Assembly: GCF_900100765.1 (NCBI RefSeq)
Contig: NZ_FNFO01000008.1
Span: 186,001 to 250,000, forward strand
Length of the DNA stretch: 64,000 nt
Origin: Catalinimonas alkaloidigena
Lineage (GTDB): Bacteria; Bacteroidota; Bacteroidia; Cytophagales; Flexibacteraceae
Direction of reading: 5' to 3'
In this document: piece by piece, positions 17,220 to 26,198 of the stretch
Numbering within the stretch: the first letter of the stretch is position 1
Layout of the letters: the number at the start of each line of letters is the position of its first letter
Program-made: the position numbers and the translations under genes
Notes under the pieces: model-generated
What the model was told of the DNA's origin: nothing
The model's input: the letters and a program-made list of their open reading frames with translations, nothing else
The model's database searches: none

Positions 17220-17597
17220 TTAAGAGATCTTTTTGATCCAATTGGTAGCATCCTGCACATTCCCAAACAGTTGAAAGGGATATTTAGGTGCATGAAATTT
17301 CAGAAAGAAATTCCCGATGGTGCGTGTCACCGGATTACTAATTACGACTGCCAAGGCGGTTAAATCTTCTCCGGCCTGGCCGGAAGAAAAGAACTCACGT
17401 GCCTCCTTAGGAATCTTCTTGACTGCAGAAATATCCGCAATTGCCGGCGTAGGCTGCCCACCTGTAAGCTGATGACGAAAGGCAGTCGCCGTTTTAGCAA
17501 TCTCAAGACTTACCTCCTCTACCTTATAGCGCCCATATAAGATACCGTCTTTTAACTCAAAAGCGACAGTATCGTTCTCAAGTCTTAAATCATTCAT
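17220..17597 (-). CDS. STAS/SEC14-like small protein, copy 2
   Basis: The 125-residue product (MNDLRLENDTVAFELKDG...) shares its whole length with the 124-residue protein at 16585-16959, so this is a tandem duplication that has diverged considerably. The middle segment PAIADISAVKKIPKEAREFF and the end TNWIKKIS are the best matches. It has no signal peptide or membrane segment. It is the first gene of a possible three-gene unit reading copy 2, copy 1, histidine kinase, and is divergent from the oxoamine synthase fusion at 17761. A candidate -7 box lies 20 bases upstream. Function unknown; a regulatory role by analogy to STAS proteins is inference. Confidence 0.78.
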   Translation of the reverse strand: MNDLRLENDTVAFELKDGILYGRYKVEEVSLEIAKTATAFRHQLTGGQPTPAIADISAVKKIPKEAREFFSSGQAGEDLTALAVVISNPVTRTIGNFFLKFHAPKYPFQLFGNVQDATNWIKKIS

Positions 17598-17617
17598 AGG
17601 AGTTAAAATTATTACGT

Positions 17618-17625
17618 CAAAATTA
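17618..17625 (-). promoter_or_regulatory. Candidate -7 element for the STAS-like/kinase unit
   Basis: On the minus strand this reads TAATTTTG, matching TAnnTTTG, 20 bases before the ATG of the STAS-like copy 2. The surrounding 160 bases (17598-17760) are strongly A+T-rich and hold the divergent promoters of this unit and of the synthase gene. Confidence 0.4.
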
Positions 17626-17760
17626 TTTTAAGTCTTCGAATATTTTTTTTATTCATCCCCGCAAAACTTACATGCTACAGAAGCATAGATCAAATCAACA
17701 AAATATGAAAATATCTATAAATAATATTGCCAAGATAGCAAGCAAAACCGAATTATCTCT

Positions 17761-20190
17761 ATGGCTAAATCACGGCATAACCACATGCTCGATACGATTG
17801 GAAGTATCATATTAAACGCAAAAAAGGAAAAACTGCTCCATTTATACGCTGAAGGCGAGTATTTTGACGGTAGGCACATCCAGGTGCAGGGGAAACACCT
17901 CTTCCACTTTGGGACAACCGGCTACCTCGGTCTGGAACAAGACCAACGCCTGAAAGATGCTGCGATTGATGCCATCCAACGGTACGGTACCCAATTCCCC
18001 CTTTCCAAAACGTATATCTCCTTTCCGATTTATAAAGAGTTAGAGGAAAGCCTCCGTCAGATCTACCAACGCCCCATTGTAGTGACGAAGAACAGTACGC
18101 TGGCGCACATTGGTGTCATTCCGACGATTGTCCGCGATGAAGATGCCCTGATTCTGGATCAGCAGGTACACGCCAGTGTACAGAATGCAAGCCAACTTCT
18201 GAAGCCTCGTGGTATCCCCGTGCAGCTTGTGAAGCACAGCGACATTGGTATGCTGGAGGATACGATCAAGAGTTTGCGTGACAAGCACCAGAAAATCTGG
18301 TACGCAGCCGACGGCGTTTATTCGATGTACGGCGACGTAGTACCGCTGCACGAACTTCTTCCTCTTATGGAAAAGTATCCGCAGTTACACCTCTATATCG
18401 ATGACGTGCACGGCATGAGCTGGGCAGGTCGTAACGGTGCCGGCTACGTAATGAGTCAGCTGGGCGAATTGCGCGAGCGTATAATTCTGGTAGGCACCCT
18501 CAGCAAATCGTTTGGTGCCAGTGGCAGTGTCGTGGCGTTTGGCGACGAAGATCTGTACGAAGCATTCCGGATTTTCGGAGGGCCGCAGACCTTCTCTGCC
18601 CAGCTGGAACCTTCGAGCGTAGCAGCGGCGCTGGCTTCCGCCAAGATTCACCTTTCGGACGAAATCTATGAATTGCAGCGCGATCTGGCCGAAAAGGTAG
18701 CGTATTGCAACGAATTGATCCGGGCTACCGACCTGCCGTTGATTCAGGAAAACGTATGTCCGGTCCACTTCATCGGAGGAGCCCTGCCCGCCGTTTCCTA
18801 CAACTTTGCACGGCGCCTCATGGACGATGGTTTCTACATCAACGTGGCGACATTCCCGGCCGTTCCGGTTAAAAACACAGGCATTCGCTTCACCATCTCA
18901 CGACACAACCAGAAGGAAGACATCCGGCAGCTGGTCGAAGCGATGACCCACCATTACCCCATCGCGCTGCAGGAAGAGGGATATTCTATGAATCAGGTAC
19001 GTAAAGCGTTCCGACTCGCTCCCCTCAAGGCTGCGTCTGCCACACCGCAAACGCCTGCGCCAACGCTGCGTGTGCAGCTTGCTTCTTCCATCAACGAAAT
19101 TGAACCGGCGGAGTGGAATGCTCTTCTGGGCGAGCGTGGTGCTTTCGACTGGAACGCACTGGCGTTTTACGAGCAGGCTTTTTCAAAGCAGCCTAACCCT
19201 CATCACAACTGGAAGTTTATCTACCTGTTGATCCGTGACAATACCCAAAAGGTCGTACTGGCTACGTTCTTTACGGTGGCGTGGTGGAAAGACGATATGC
19301 TCGCACCGGCCGCTGTTTCGGAACAAGTGGAGAAAATTCGCGCCGAGAATCCGGACTATCTGGTTTCACAAGTCCTAAGCATGGGTTCGCTCATTACGGA
19401 TGGTGAACATCTGTATCTGGACAAGCGCCATCCGCAATACAAGGAAGCGCTAAAAACCATGAACCAGGAAATTGAGCAGCTGAGGCAGCAGTACAACTGC
19501 AGCACGGTTGCGCTCCGCGACTTAGACGCTGAGGACGAAGAGTTAAACACGGTTCTTCATGCCCAAGGTTACCTGCAAGTGGACATGCCGGAAGGAACGG
19601 TAGTTGAGTCGCTCGACTGGCAAGATCAGGAAGATTATCTGCAGCGTCTCTCCACAAAATCGCGTTCGCATGTGAAGAAAGACGTACTGAAGTACAAGAA
19701 ATATTACAAAATTGAGGTAAAAAGCCAACTTACTGACGAGGAACTAACGTCTGCATACGATTTATATAAAAACGTAAGCGCCCACAATTACGCCTTAAAT
19801 AACGTGGAATTTCCCTTGTCGCTGTTTCAGGACATGAACCAAAGTCCTCATTGGGAAGCCATTACGTTTCGACTCAAAGGTGAACACACGCTAGAAGGTC
19901 GGGATATGCTGATCGGCGTTTCGTTTAGCTATAAAACCTCTGAAGGATATTGTGGCGTACTCCTGGGCATGGATTATCGCTACTCAAAAGAGTACAAAGT
20001 TTACAAACAGATTCTGTTTGAGAACATTATGCGAGCGCAGGCATTGGGCAAAAAGCGCATCTACCTGGGTCTAACGTCTGCACAGGAGAAGCGCAAGTAC
20101 GGCGCCACCCTGAAGCCACGCCTGGCCTACCTGCAAACGCAAGACAACTACAAGCTTGAGTTAATTGAGTCGCTGGCCACAGTGCAATAA
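17761..20190 (+). CDS. Alpha-oxoamine synthase fused to a FemAB/GNAT-like acyltransferase
   Basis: The 809-residue protein has two parts. Residues 1-405 form a PLP enzyme of the alpha-oxoamine synthase family (relatives: BioF, KBL, serine palmitoyltransferase, CqsA). The PLP lysine is K249 in GTLSKSFGASGS; D214 and H217 in IDDVHG hold the cofactor. Such enzymes condense an acyl-thioester with an amino acid, losing CO2. After an Ala/Pro/Thr-rich linker (about 420-440), residues 445-809 look like a FemAB/GNAT N-acyltransferase, with KSRSHVKKDVLKYKKYY near 638 and IYLGLTSAQEKRKYGA near 767. BioF is about 385 residues and lacks this second domain, so biotin synthesis is unlikely. A long-chain amino-ketone lipid that is then N-acylated is my preferred inference; an autoinducer synthase is an alternative. 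A bidirectional terminator follows. Confidence 0.88.
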   Translation: MAKSRHNHMLDTIGSIILNAKKEKLLHLYAEGEYFDGRHIQVQGKHLFHFGTTGYLGLEQDQRLKDAAIDAIQRYGTQFPLSKTYISFPIYKELEESLRQIYQRPIVVTKNSTLAHIGVIPTIVRDEDALILDQQVHASVQNASQLLKPRGIPVQLVKHSDIGMLEDTIKSLRDKHQKIWYAADGVYSMYGDVVPLHELLPLMEKYPQLHLYIDDVHGMSWAGRNGAGYVMSQLGELRERIILVGTLSKSFGASGSVVAFGDEDLYEAFRIFGGPQTFSAQLEPSSVAAALASAKIHLSDEIYELQRDLAEKVAYCNELIRATDLPLIQENVCPVHFIGGALPAVSYNFARRLMDDGFYINVATFPAVPVKNTGIRFTISRHNQKEDIRQLVEAMTHHYPIALQEEGYSMNQVRKAFRLAPLKAASATPQTPAPTLRVQLASSINEIEPAEWNALLGERGAFDWNALAFYEQAFSKQPNPHHNWKFIYLLIRDNTQKVVLATFFTVAWWKDDMLAPAAVSEQVEKIRAENPDYLVSQVLSMGSLITDGEHLYLDKRHPQYKEALKTMNQEIEQLRQQYNCSTVALRDLDAEDEELNTVLHAQGYLQVDMPEGTVVESLDWQDQEDYLQRLSTKSRSHVKKDVLKYKKYYKIEVKSQLTDEELTSAYDLYKNVSAHNYALNNVEFPLSLFQDMNQSPHWEAITFRLKGEHTLEGRDMLIGVSFSYKTSEGYCGVLLGMDYRYSKEYKVYKQILFENIMRAQALGKKRIYLGLTSAQEKRKYGATLKPRLAYLQTQDNYKLELIESLATVQ

Positions 20191-20210
20191 GGCTGAGAAC
20201 CAAGGTTATA

Positions 20211-20248
20211 AAAAGCGTCTTGAAGCATGAACTTCAAGACGCTTTTTT
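20211..20248. terminator. Bidirectional intrinsic terminator
   Basis: AAAAGCGTCTTGAAG (20211-20225) pairs perfectly with CTTCAAGACGCTTTT (20232-20246) around a six-base loop, with A and T tracts on the two sides. It serves both the synthase fusion on the plus strand and the convergent SRPBCC gene on the minus strand. Confidence 0.92.
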
Positions 20249-20251
20249 AGT

Positions 20252-20719
20252 TTACCAACGAACCCCTTCTGGCGCTTCAGCAAGATGTTTCAGCACCTGG
20301 TTGCGTTGCATTAATAAGCGCCGCATATACTGCTCCAAAAACAAACCATCTGCGAAGCGGCCTACCATGCCAAAGGGGGTGGTATAGTCGAACACATCGC
20401 GCATGCGAGTTCCACCTTTGTGCGCTTCAAAAAAATGGTCATGATCAAAACGATGAAAGGCACCTTGCTGCATCGAATCGCGAAAGTAATGAGGAGATTC
20501 ATACTGCGTGATGCAGGAGGTCAGGTGCTGCCATATCCCCAAGTGCTTAGCACGCCAGGTCACACAGTCGTGCAACGCTAACAGTCCCGATGTTTTGCCC
20601 GCAACAGCTTGCTCTTTTCGGTTTTCCATTGAAGCGGTGTGTGCATCAACCGATCGGGCAAGGTCAAATACTTGCTGGCAAGGGGCCTGAATAAACGTCT
20701 CTAATCGAATGATCGGCAT
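20252..20719 (-). CDS. SRPBCC (START-like) family protein
   Basis: The 155-residue protein has the pattern of an SRPBCC/polyketide-cyclase fold: MPIIRLETFIQAPCQQVFDLARSVD at the start, then a run of alternating strands with TWRAKHLGIWQHLTSCITQYESP and FDHDHFFEAHKGGTRMRDVFDYTTPFG, and a long C-terminal helix (FLEQYMRRLLMQRNQVLKHL). Such proteins bind hydrophobic ligands in a deep pocket; the ligand is unknown. It is the last gene of a minus-strand unit (secreted protein, purine nucleoside phosphorylase, this gene), 10 bases after the phosphorylase stop. It lies next to the lipid-type synthase fusion, which is suggestive but proves nothing. Confidence 0.8.
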   Translation of the reverse strand: MPIIRLETFIQAPCQQVFDLARSVDAHTASMENRKEQAVAGKTSGLLALHDCVTWRAKHLGIWQHLTSCITQYESPHYFRDSMQQGAFHRFDHDHFFEAHKGGTRMRDVFDYTTPFGMVGRFADGLFLEQYMRRLLMQRNQVLKHLAEAPEGVRW

Positions 20720-20729
20720 CCCCCTATGT

Positions 20730-21545
20730 TTACGTCATTGCTCCTACCATACGCCGAAACAAAGTACGCAGCTTAGGCTCCGCGTCTCTGGCCGCTTGTA
20801 ACACCTCGGCAATGGATATTTTCTTGAGCTTGCCGGGTGCACACAGGTCGGTAATGACCGATACGGCCAATACGGGCAGGTCCATATGCCGCGCGACAAT
20901 CACTTCAGGAACGGTCGACATACCGACGGCATCGGCGCCGATGGTGCGTAGAAACCGGTATTCCGCCGGTGTTTCCAAATTAGGTCCGGGCACACTCACA
21001 TAGACACCTTCCTGCAAAGGAAATCCTTCTTCGTGGGCCACACGGTGCGCCAGTTTCCGTAAATCTTGATCGTATGCGTCGAGCATATCAGGGAAACGCA
21101 CGCCCAAGGTGGTATCGTTGGGACCGCGAAGCGGATTATCCGGCTGAAGGTTGATGTGATCGCTGATGACCATCAAATCGCTCAACTCGTGGTCTGGGTG
21201 CAAACCACCCGCAGCGTTAGAAATGAGCAGCACACGTATGCCGAGGAGTTTCATAACCCGCACCGGGAACGTCACCTGCGGCATCGAATAGCCCTCGTAA
21301 TAATGAAAGCGCCCCTGCATAGCGACCACAGGTTTTCCCGCCAGGTGGCCAAACAGCAAGCGCCCCGTGTGGGTTTCTACCGTAGAAACAGGGAAATGAG
21401 GAATCTGCTCGTAAGGAATGGTGGTGCTTATCTCAATATCATCGGCGAGGTGCGTAAGACCGGTCCCGAGGATGATCCCAACTGCAGGAACATGGGCAGT
21501 GTGTTGACGAATGTACTCTACCGCGGCGGCTAGTTCTGGTTGCAT
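20730..21545 (-). CDS. Purine nucleoside phosphorylase (trimeric, human PNP/PunA type)
   Basis: The enzyme splits purine ribonucleosides with phosphate to give the free base and ribose-1-phosphate in purine salvage. The 271-residue length is right for the trimeric class. Motifs are [12 protein letters not shown] (phosphate loop; often GSGLG), [43 protein letters not shown] (N of the base-binding site), and [18 protein letters not shown] near residue 190. The base-specificity Asn region is [11 protein letters not shown]. The ATG at 21545 removes ten unlikely leading residues. It lies 46 bases after the secreted protein gene and just before the SRPBCC gene, consistent with an operon. Confidence 0.94.
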   Translation of the reverse strand: MQPELAAAVEYIRQHTAHVPAVGIILGTGLTHLADDIEISTTIPYEQIPHFPVSTVETHTGRLLFGHLAGKPVVAMQGRFHYYEGYSMPQVTFPVRVMKLLGIRVLLISNAAGGLHPDHELSDLMVISDHINLQPDNPLRGPNDTTLGVRFPDMLDAYDQDLRKLAHRVAHEEGFPLQEGVYVSVPGPNLETPAEYRFLRTIGADAVGMSTVPEVIVARHMDLPVLAVSVITDLCAPGKLKKISIAEVLQAARDAEPKLRTLFRRMVGAMT

Positions 21546-21591
21546 GCGTACCCTTTTAGTCCCCAAGGTACACAAGCCAATCCAGTGCAGG

Positions 21592-23145
21592 TTAGCGTTC
21601 GCGATCGGCTGCGATCATTTCCCGGTACTTCAGTAATTGTGACGACTCCCCGACGGCACCTTTCCGCACGCCAATGACAAAGCTACCATCGGGCGCAAAG
21701 TAAACGTACCGACGCAGCAAGGCCATTTTCCCTTCGCCAAACAGACGGGTTTCTCGCGCCACATCCCCATACACTTTGTCCAGTTCCCAGAGGCGTACAT
21801 GGGCAAACGCGCCCTCTTCCGCCTCGGCAAACAAGAGGCGAACCGTTTCGGTCGTAGACACGTCGCTCACAAACGAAAGCGTATTTAAACCGTCGGCGGC
21901 ACAACTCTGTTGGATTTTAGCAATAAATCGCTGCCAGTGGCTTCTCCCGGTTTGATCGACCGCGATGACCAATACACCCTCGGCAAGGGCCTGTAACTTT
22001 CCGGGCGCAACCCGATCAGGGCGTCGTATGCCGAGCCCCTCGTACGAAAGGCCGGGTCCTTCCACAAAGCGCTTTTCCAGCATTAGATAGCTGTCCCCAT
22101 CCGCCTCGTGCTTCCACTCTACCAGTTCTACATGGCGCCAATCTTTCGTGCCGGCGTCTCGTTTCATTTCGTCCGACAAGGCCACAACGTTTTCCTGTAT
22201 TTCGCGCGTTTCGAAGTTGAATCGTGCCAACGTAATTCCCGTCAGCTGATGCCGGTGGCGATTGACGGCAGCCACTTGTAGGGTACGGGCCTCGTCCAGA
22301 TGAATCCGAAAGTCGTTTCGCTCCTCAGAGCTGGCCGCCAGTTGCATTGAATCAGCCGCAGTTCCATCGGCCGGAAAGTGCATAACCCATAACGCGCCTT
22401 TAGAGTCGGCATTCGCCATGAACATATCGCCTTCGTCATTTAACGCCAGTTCGTGATGAGTGAGTCCCGGTGCTACGGGCAATTCCACCTGTCGCAACGG
22501 GGCCAGCTTGCGGTCAAAGAGGGTACCAACAAAACGTAGCTCGGGCTGGCTATAATCGAATAGCCCCGTCAGCATCAGATGCTGATCTGGCGAAAAAAGG
22601 GTAGTAAACTGATAGGTAACGGGCGTGGTAAAATCCGGCTGACCCGATGCTGCACACAGTTCCTCAAAGCTTTCCCGTACGAAAGCGGTAGGATTTGCCC
22701 AGGCGCCGACCGCAGCCTGTACCAGTTCTTTACGCCACGCGATCTGCCCATACAAAGGCTCGAAGCCAATGGCTTTCAGACGCGCTTTGTGGTTGGGCAA
22801 ATCATGTTCTGAAAGCAGAAGCACTACTTCTTTGTGATTGAAGAACAGACGATGTACTTCTTCTTGTCCAGATAGTTGCAAATCGGTAGCCCACATGAGT
22901 TGCAACGAAGAACCGTAGCACTCCAGGCGATAAGAAGAAGACCCGACGACACCCCCTTCTACCTTGGCCAGTGCCACCAATTCGCCATCGGGCAATCCGG
23001 CCACCAACGCAGGGGCTTCTGGCTCCAGATGGGGCGATCCTAACGAAAACGTGGCTGAGCGGTGTAAAAACTGCGCAGCAACCCGTTCGGAGGAAAGACC
23101 GGCCAGGGAGGTGAATAGCACGAGAAAAATGACGATGCGTGACAT
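21592..23145 (-). CDS. Secreted protein of unknown function, possible beta-propeller
   Basis: The 517-residue product starts with a signal peptide ([15 protein letters not shown], cleavage likely near ERVAAQ). The mature protein has repeated four-strand patterns with turns such as [19 protein letters not shown] and [20 protein letters not shown], which suggests a propeller-like or WD-like extracellular fold. I do not recognise the family and no catalytic residues stand out. It is the first gene of a possible unit with purine nucleoside phosphorylase and an SRPBCC protein, and lies behind the dnaJ terminator, so it probably has its own promoter in 23146-23196. Confidence 0.72.
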   Translation of the reverse strand: MSRIVIFLVLFTSLAGLSSERVAAQFLHRSATFSLGSPHLEPEAPALVAGLPDGELVALAKVEGGVVGSSSYRLECYGSSLQLMWATDLQLSGQEEVHRLFFNHKEVVLLLSEHDLPNHKARLKAIGFEPLYGQIAWRKELVQAAVGAWANPTAFVRESFEELCAASGQPDFTTPVTYQFTTLFSPDQHLMLTGLFDYSQPELRFVGTLFDRKLAPLRQVELPVAPGLTHHELALNDEGDMFMANADSKGALWVMHFPADGTAADSMQLAASSEERNDFRIHLDEARTLQVAAVNRHRHQLTGITLARFNFETREIQENVVALSDEMKRDAGTKDWRHVELVEWKHEADGDSYLMLEKRFVEGPGLSYEGLGIRRPDRVAPGKLQALAEGVLVIAVDQTGRSHWQRFIAKIQQSCAADGLNTLSFVSDVSTTETVRLLFAEAEEGAFAHVRLWELDKVYGDVARETRLFGEGKMALLRRYVYFAPDGSFVIGVRKGAVGESSQLLKYREMIAADRER

Positions 23146-23196
23146 AATAGGCGACTGTTTATCAACTCAGTGATAAAGATATTCACTCGTAACAAC

Positions 23197-23222
23197 AAAA
23201 AACCCGGACTTTTGGTCCGGGC
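23197..23222 (-). terminator. Intrinsic terminator after dnaJ
   Basis: On the minus strand CCCGGAC-CAAAA-GTCCGGG is followed by six T. It lies 70 bases after the dnaJ stop and ends the grpE-dnaJ transcript before the next gene on the same strand. Confidence 0.85.
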
Positions 23223-23291
23223 TTGTAAGGTTGATGGGCGAATAGAATTCATCACAACAACATATCACCTGAGGCTCAATCTCTTACGCGA

Positions 23292-24407
23292 TTATCCATT
23301 GAAAAATTCTTTCATCCGCTCGAAAAAGCCTTTGTCGCTCGCGTCGGGCGTAGGGTTGAAATTGGGCGCATCGCGCAGCTTTTCCAGAATCTCAGTTTCC
23401 TCACGCGTCAGTTGCTGTGGCGTCCAGACGTTAACGTGAATCAACTGATCGCCGCGACCGTAGCCGTTCAAATCACGAATACCCTTCCCTTTCAGGCGCA
23501 AAATCTTACCGCTCTGTGTACCGGGATCAATCTTGATGCGCACTTTGCCGTCGATCGTCGGCACTTCCATGCTCGTGCCTAACGCCGCGTCTACAAAGCT
23601 GACAAACAGGTCGTATACCACGTGGTTGCCATCCCGCTTCAGCACTTTATCTTCGATCTCCTCGATCAGAATCAGTAGATCGCCGGGAACGCCGCCGCCG
23701 GGGGCCATGTTGCCTTTACCGGACATCGAAAGTTGCATGCCATCGCTGACCCCGGCTGGGATCTTGATGGTCAACAGTTCCTCACGCGGCTCCAAGCCGG
23801 AGTTGTCCACCCCCGGAGGACGGCTGTCGATCACCTGACCACCACCGTGGCAGGTAGAGCATGTCGTAGCCGAGACCATCTGCCCCAGCATGGTGTTGAC
23901 AACCTTCCGCACCTGGCCGGTACCCTGGCAGGTAGGACACGTTTTGAACGTAACCCCCTCGGCCGTCACCAGACGGTTTACTTTGATTTTCTTTTCAGTA
24001 CCGTGCGCGATCTCTTCCAGTGTCAGCTTCAGTTTGATGCGCAGGTTCGAGCCCTTTTTACGTCTCGATCCGCGGCCACCTCCGCCAAAGAAAGCGTCGA
24101 ACGGACTTCCACCTTCGCCAAAGATGTCACTGAACTGGCTGAAAATGTCGTCCATGCTCATGCCACCGGGGCCTCCCCCACCGTTGACGCCCTGATGCCC
24201 GAACCGGTCATAACGCTGGCGTTTTTCGGTATTGCTGAGCACTTCGTAGGCTTCGGCGGCTTCTTTGAACTTGTCTTCTGCCGTAGGATCGTCCGGATTT
24301 TTATCCGGGTGATACTGGATCGCGATTTTCCGGTACGCCTTCTTAATCTCGTCCGGCGCCGCGGTTTTGCTCACTCCCAGTACGTCGTAATAGTCTCGTT
24401 TCGCCAT
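23292..24407 (-). CDS. dnaJ: Chaperone DnaJ with reduced zinc-finger domain
   Basis: DnaJ stimulates the ATPase of DnaK and delivers unfolded substrates. The 371-residue protein has a J domain with HPD ([11 protein letters not shown] near residue 31), a G/F-rich region with [12 protein letters not shown] and [13 protein letters not shown], then the cysteine-rich domain and a C-terminal substrate-binding domain. Only two CxxCxGxG motifs remain, [11 protein letters not shown] and [11 protein letters not shown]; type I DnaJ normally has four. Motifs I and IV, which build zinc site I, are replaced ([11 protein letters not shown] and [10 protein letters not shown]), so one zinc site should remain. 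It starts three bases after the grpE stop, as an operon. Confidence 0.96.
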   Translation of the reverse strand: MAKRDYYDVLGVSKTAAPDEIKKAYRKIAIQYHPDKNPDDPTAEDKFKEAAEAYEVLSNTEKRQRYDRFGHQGVNGGGGPGGMSMDDIFSQFSDIFGEGGSPFDAFFGGGGRGSRRKKGSNLRIKLKLTLEEIAHGTEKKIKVNRLVTAEGVTFKTCPTCQGTGQVRKVVNTMLGQMVSATTCSTCHGGGQVIDSRPPGVDNSGLEPREELLTIKIPAGVSDGMQLSMSGKGNMAPGGGVPGDLLILIEEIEDKVLKRDGNHVVYDLFVSFVDAALGTSMEVPTIDGKVRIKIDPGTQSGKILRLKGKGIRDLNGYGRGDQLIHVNVWTPQQLTREETEILEKLRDAPNFNPTPDASDKGFFERMKEFFNG

Positions 24408-24410
24408 TTC

Positions 24411-24992
24411 TTATGAACCTGTCACCACTTTAGCAAATCGAATGGGCTTCTCGTTCAGCACGTAGCCTTGCTCGATTACGTCAATTATTTTTCCTTTCAA
24501 CTCTTCCGAAGGGGCGGGGAATTGCGTAACAGCGTCGTGCAGCTCGGCATCGAACGTATCGCCCTGTTTCACGTCCATCGACTTCAATCCCTTCTGTTCC
24601 AGGGTCTTTTGCAACTTATGGAAGACCAATTGTACCCCTTCTTTCACGGCATCGAGATTCGAGGCCGCATCGGCCGCTTTCAGGGCGCGCCCGGCATCGT
24701 CCAACACAGGCAACAGAGCACTCATCAGACCCTCGTTGGCCGTCATGGTCAGGTCTAGCCGCTCACGAGCACTCCGCTTCCGGAAGTTCTCAAAGTCGGA
24801 ATAGAGGCGCAGGTACTTATCTTTAAGCTCAGAAACTTCTTGCTTGAGCGATGCTACCTCAGACTGCTCGCCATGCGCTTCACTCGATTCCGACGCTTCC
24901 CGACTTTCTGTCGCGTTTGTGTCAGCCTCCTGTTGTGATGCTGTCGTAGGGGTTTCTTCTTCAGAAAGAAATTCTGCTTTTTCTTCAGCCAT
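24411..24992 (-). CDS. grpE: Nucleotide exchange factor GrpE
   Basis: GrpE releases ADP from DnaK. The 193-residue protein has an acidic, Glu/Ser/Thr-rich N-terminus, a long coiled coil (VASLKQEVSELKDKYLRLYSDFENFRKR at about residues 50-77), and the C-terminal beta-wing region with the family signature VEQ-like VIEQGYVLNEKPIRFAKV near residue 165. The ATG at 24992 (MAEEKAEFLSEEE) fits known starts better than an upstream Met ten codons earlier. The gene precedes dnaJ by three bases and follows obgE by 69. No CIRCE or other heat-shock operator is visible upstream. Confidence 0.96.
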   Translation of the reverse strand: MAEEKAEFLSEEETPTTASQQEADTNATESREASESSEAHGEQSEVASLKQEVSELKDKYLRLYSDFENFRKRSARERLDLTMTANEGLMSALLPVLDDAGRALKAADAASNLDAVKEGVQLVFHKLQKTLEQKGLKSMDVKQGDTFDAELHDAVTQFPAPSEELKGKIIDVIEQGYVLNEKPIRFAKVVTGS

Positions 24993-25061
24993 ATAACTAC
25001 AATCGGTTTTTGTCTCTATCAATTATCGTAACTCTATCAATGATGTTGCCACGCGAAAGCA

Positions 25062-26069
25062 CTATGACAAAGTGACACGTTTGCTGTGCAGCGTTTGCCA
25101 GAGTAAGTCTTTTAGAGGCGTGAGTCCCTGTTGCGCCACCGACGAAATAAAGAGCGCAGGCACACCTTCCGGCAGTTCGGCTTCCATTTCTTCGCGCAGT
25201 TCGTCGTCCAGCATGTCCGACTTAGAAACCGCCAGGACGCGTGCCTTGTCCAGCATTTCAGGATTGTACTTTTCCAACTCTCCGAGCAAAATGCGGTATT
25301 CGGCGGCGATGTCGGGACTGTCGGCCGGAATCAGGAACAGCAGAATGGCGTTGCGTTCGATGTGGCGCAGGAAGCGAATGCCCAGCCCGCGCCCTTCGGC
25401 AGCACCTTCGATGATGCCGGGAATATCGGCTACCACAAACGACTGATCGTCGCGATACGCCACGACGCCTAGGTTGGGCTGCAGGGTTGTAAACGGATAA
25501 TCGGCGATTTTGGGACGCGCCGCCGACAGCACCGACAGCAGCGTCGATTTCCCGGCGTTAGGAAACCCGACCAGGCCGACATCGGCTAACAGTTTCAGTT
25601 CCAGCACCACCCACGCTTCCTGCCCGGGCTCGCCCGGCTGGGCATAATCGGGTGCCTGGTTCGTCGAGGTTTTAAAGTGATCGTTCCCTAATCCACCGCG
25701 TCCACCGGGAACCAGAATGACCTCCTGGCCGTCTTGCGTGATTTCCAGGAGGGTCTTTCCCGTCTCCGGATCTTTCGCAACGGTGCCGAGGGGCACTTCC
25801 AGCACCGCATCTTCGCCTTGGGAACCGGTGCGATGCGCGGCTTCGCCGGGCGCGCCGTCGCCGGCAATAACGTGCTTACGGTATTTCAGGTGCAACAGCG
25901 TCCACAGTTGGGCATTCCCTTTCAGAATCACGTGGCCACCACGGCCACCGTCTCCCCCATCCGGACCGCCCAGGGGTACGTGTTTCTCCCGCCGGAAGTG
26001 TCGGGACCCGGCCCCTCCGTGTCCGGAGCGGCAATTGATTTTTACGTAATCGATGAAGTTACTCGTCAT
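25062..26069 (-). CDS. obgE: GTPase Obg (ObgE/CgtA)
   Basis: Obg is a ribosome-associated GTPase involved in late 50S assembly and stress control. The 335-residue protein has the glycine-rich Obg domain at the N-terminus ([32 protein letters not shown]) and a G domain starting near residue 158 with G1 [14 protein letters not shown], switch region [17 protein letters not shown]3 [10 protein letters not shown] and G4-like SKSD. It lacks the long C-terminal tail of some homologues. It lies 129 bases after the trmN-like gene on the same strand and 69 before grpE, so it may belong to a longer operon. Confidence 0.97.
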   Translation of the reverse strand: MTSNFIDYVKINCRSGHGGAGSRHFRREKHVPLGGPDGGDGGRGGHVILKGNAQLWTLLHLKYRKHVIAGDGAPGEAAHRTGSQGEDAVLEVPLGTVAKDPETGKTLLEITQDGQEVILVPGGRGGLGNDHFKTSTNQAPDYAQPGEPGQEAWVVLELKLLADVGLVGFPNAGKSTLLSVLSAARPKIADYPFTTLQPNLGVVAYRDDQSFVVADIPGIIEGAAEGRGLGIRFLRHIERNAILLFLIPADSPDIAAEYRILLGELEKYNPEMLDKARVLAVSKSDMLDDELREEMEAELPEGVPALFISSVAQQGLTPLKDLLWQTLHSKRVTLS

Positions 26070-26198
26070 ACTTTTTTGTCATCCAGGCAGATGGCACGCC
26101 GCAGGGCGCTCGCGCCACGCAGCAACGTTTCTATCAGGCCTTTTGGGAGCCGAATAGTTCCCCGCCCCGCCAAATGCCCGGCCTATTGCCTACTTCGT

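Noticed and set aside
17705-17815. 36-codon frame overlapping the synthase fusion start
   Set aside because: It could be a leader peptide, but it overlaps the start of the synthase gene in another frame in A+T-rich DNA, where chance ATGs are common. No attenuator-like structure was found.
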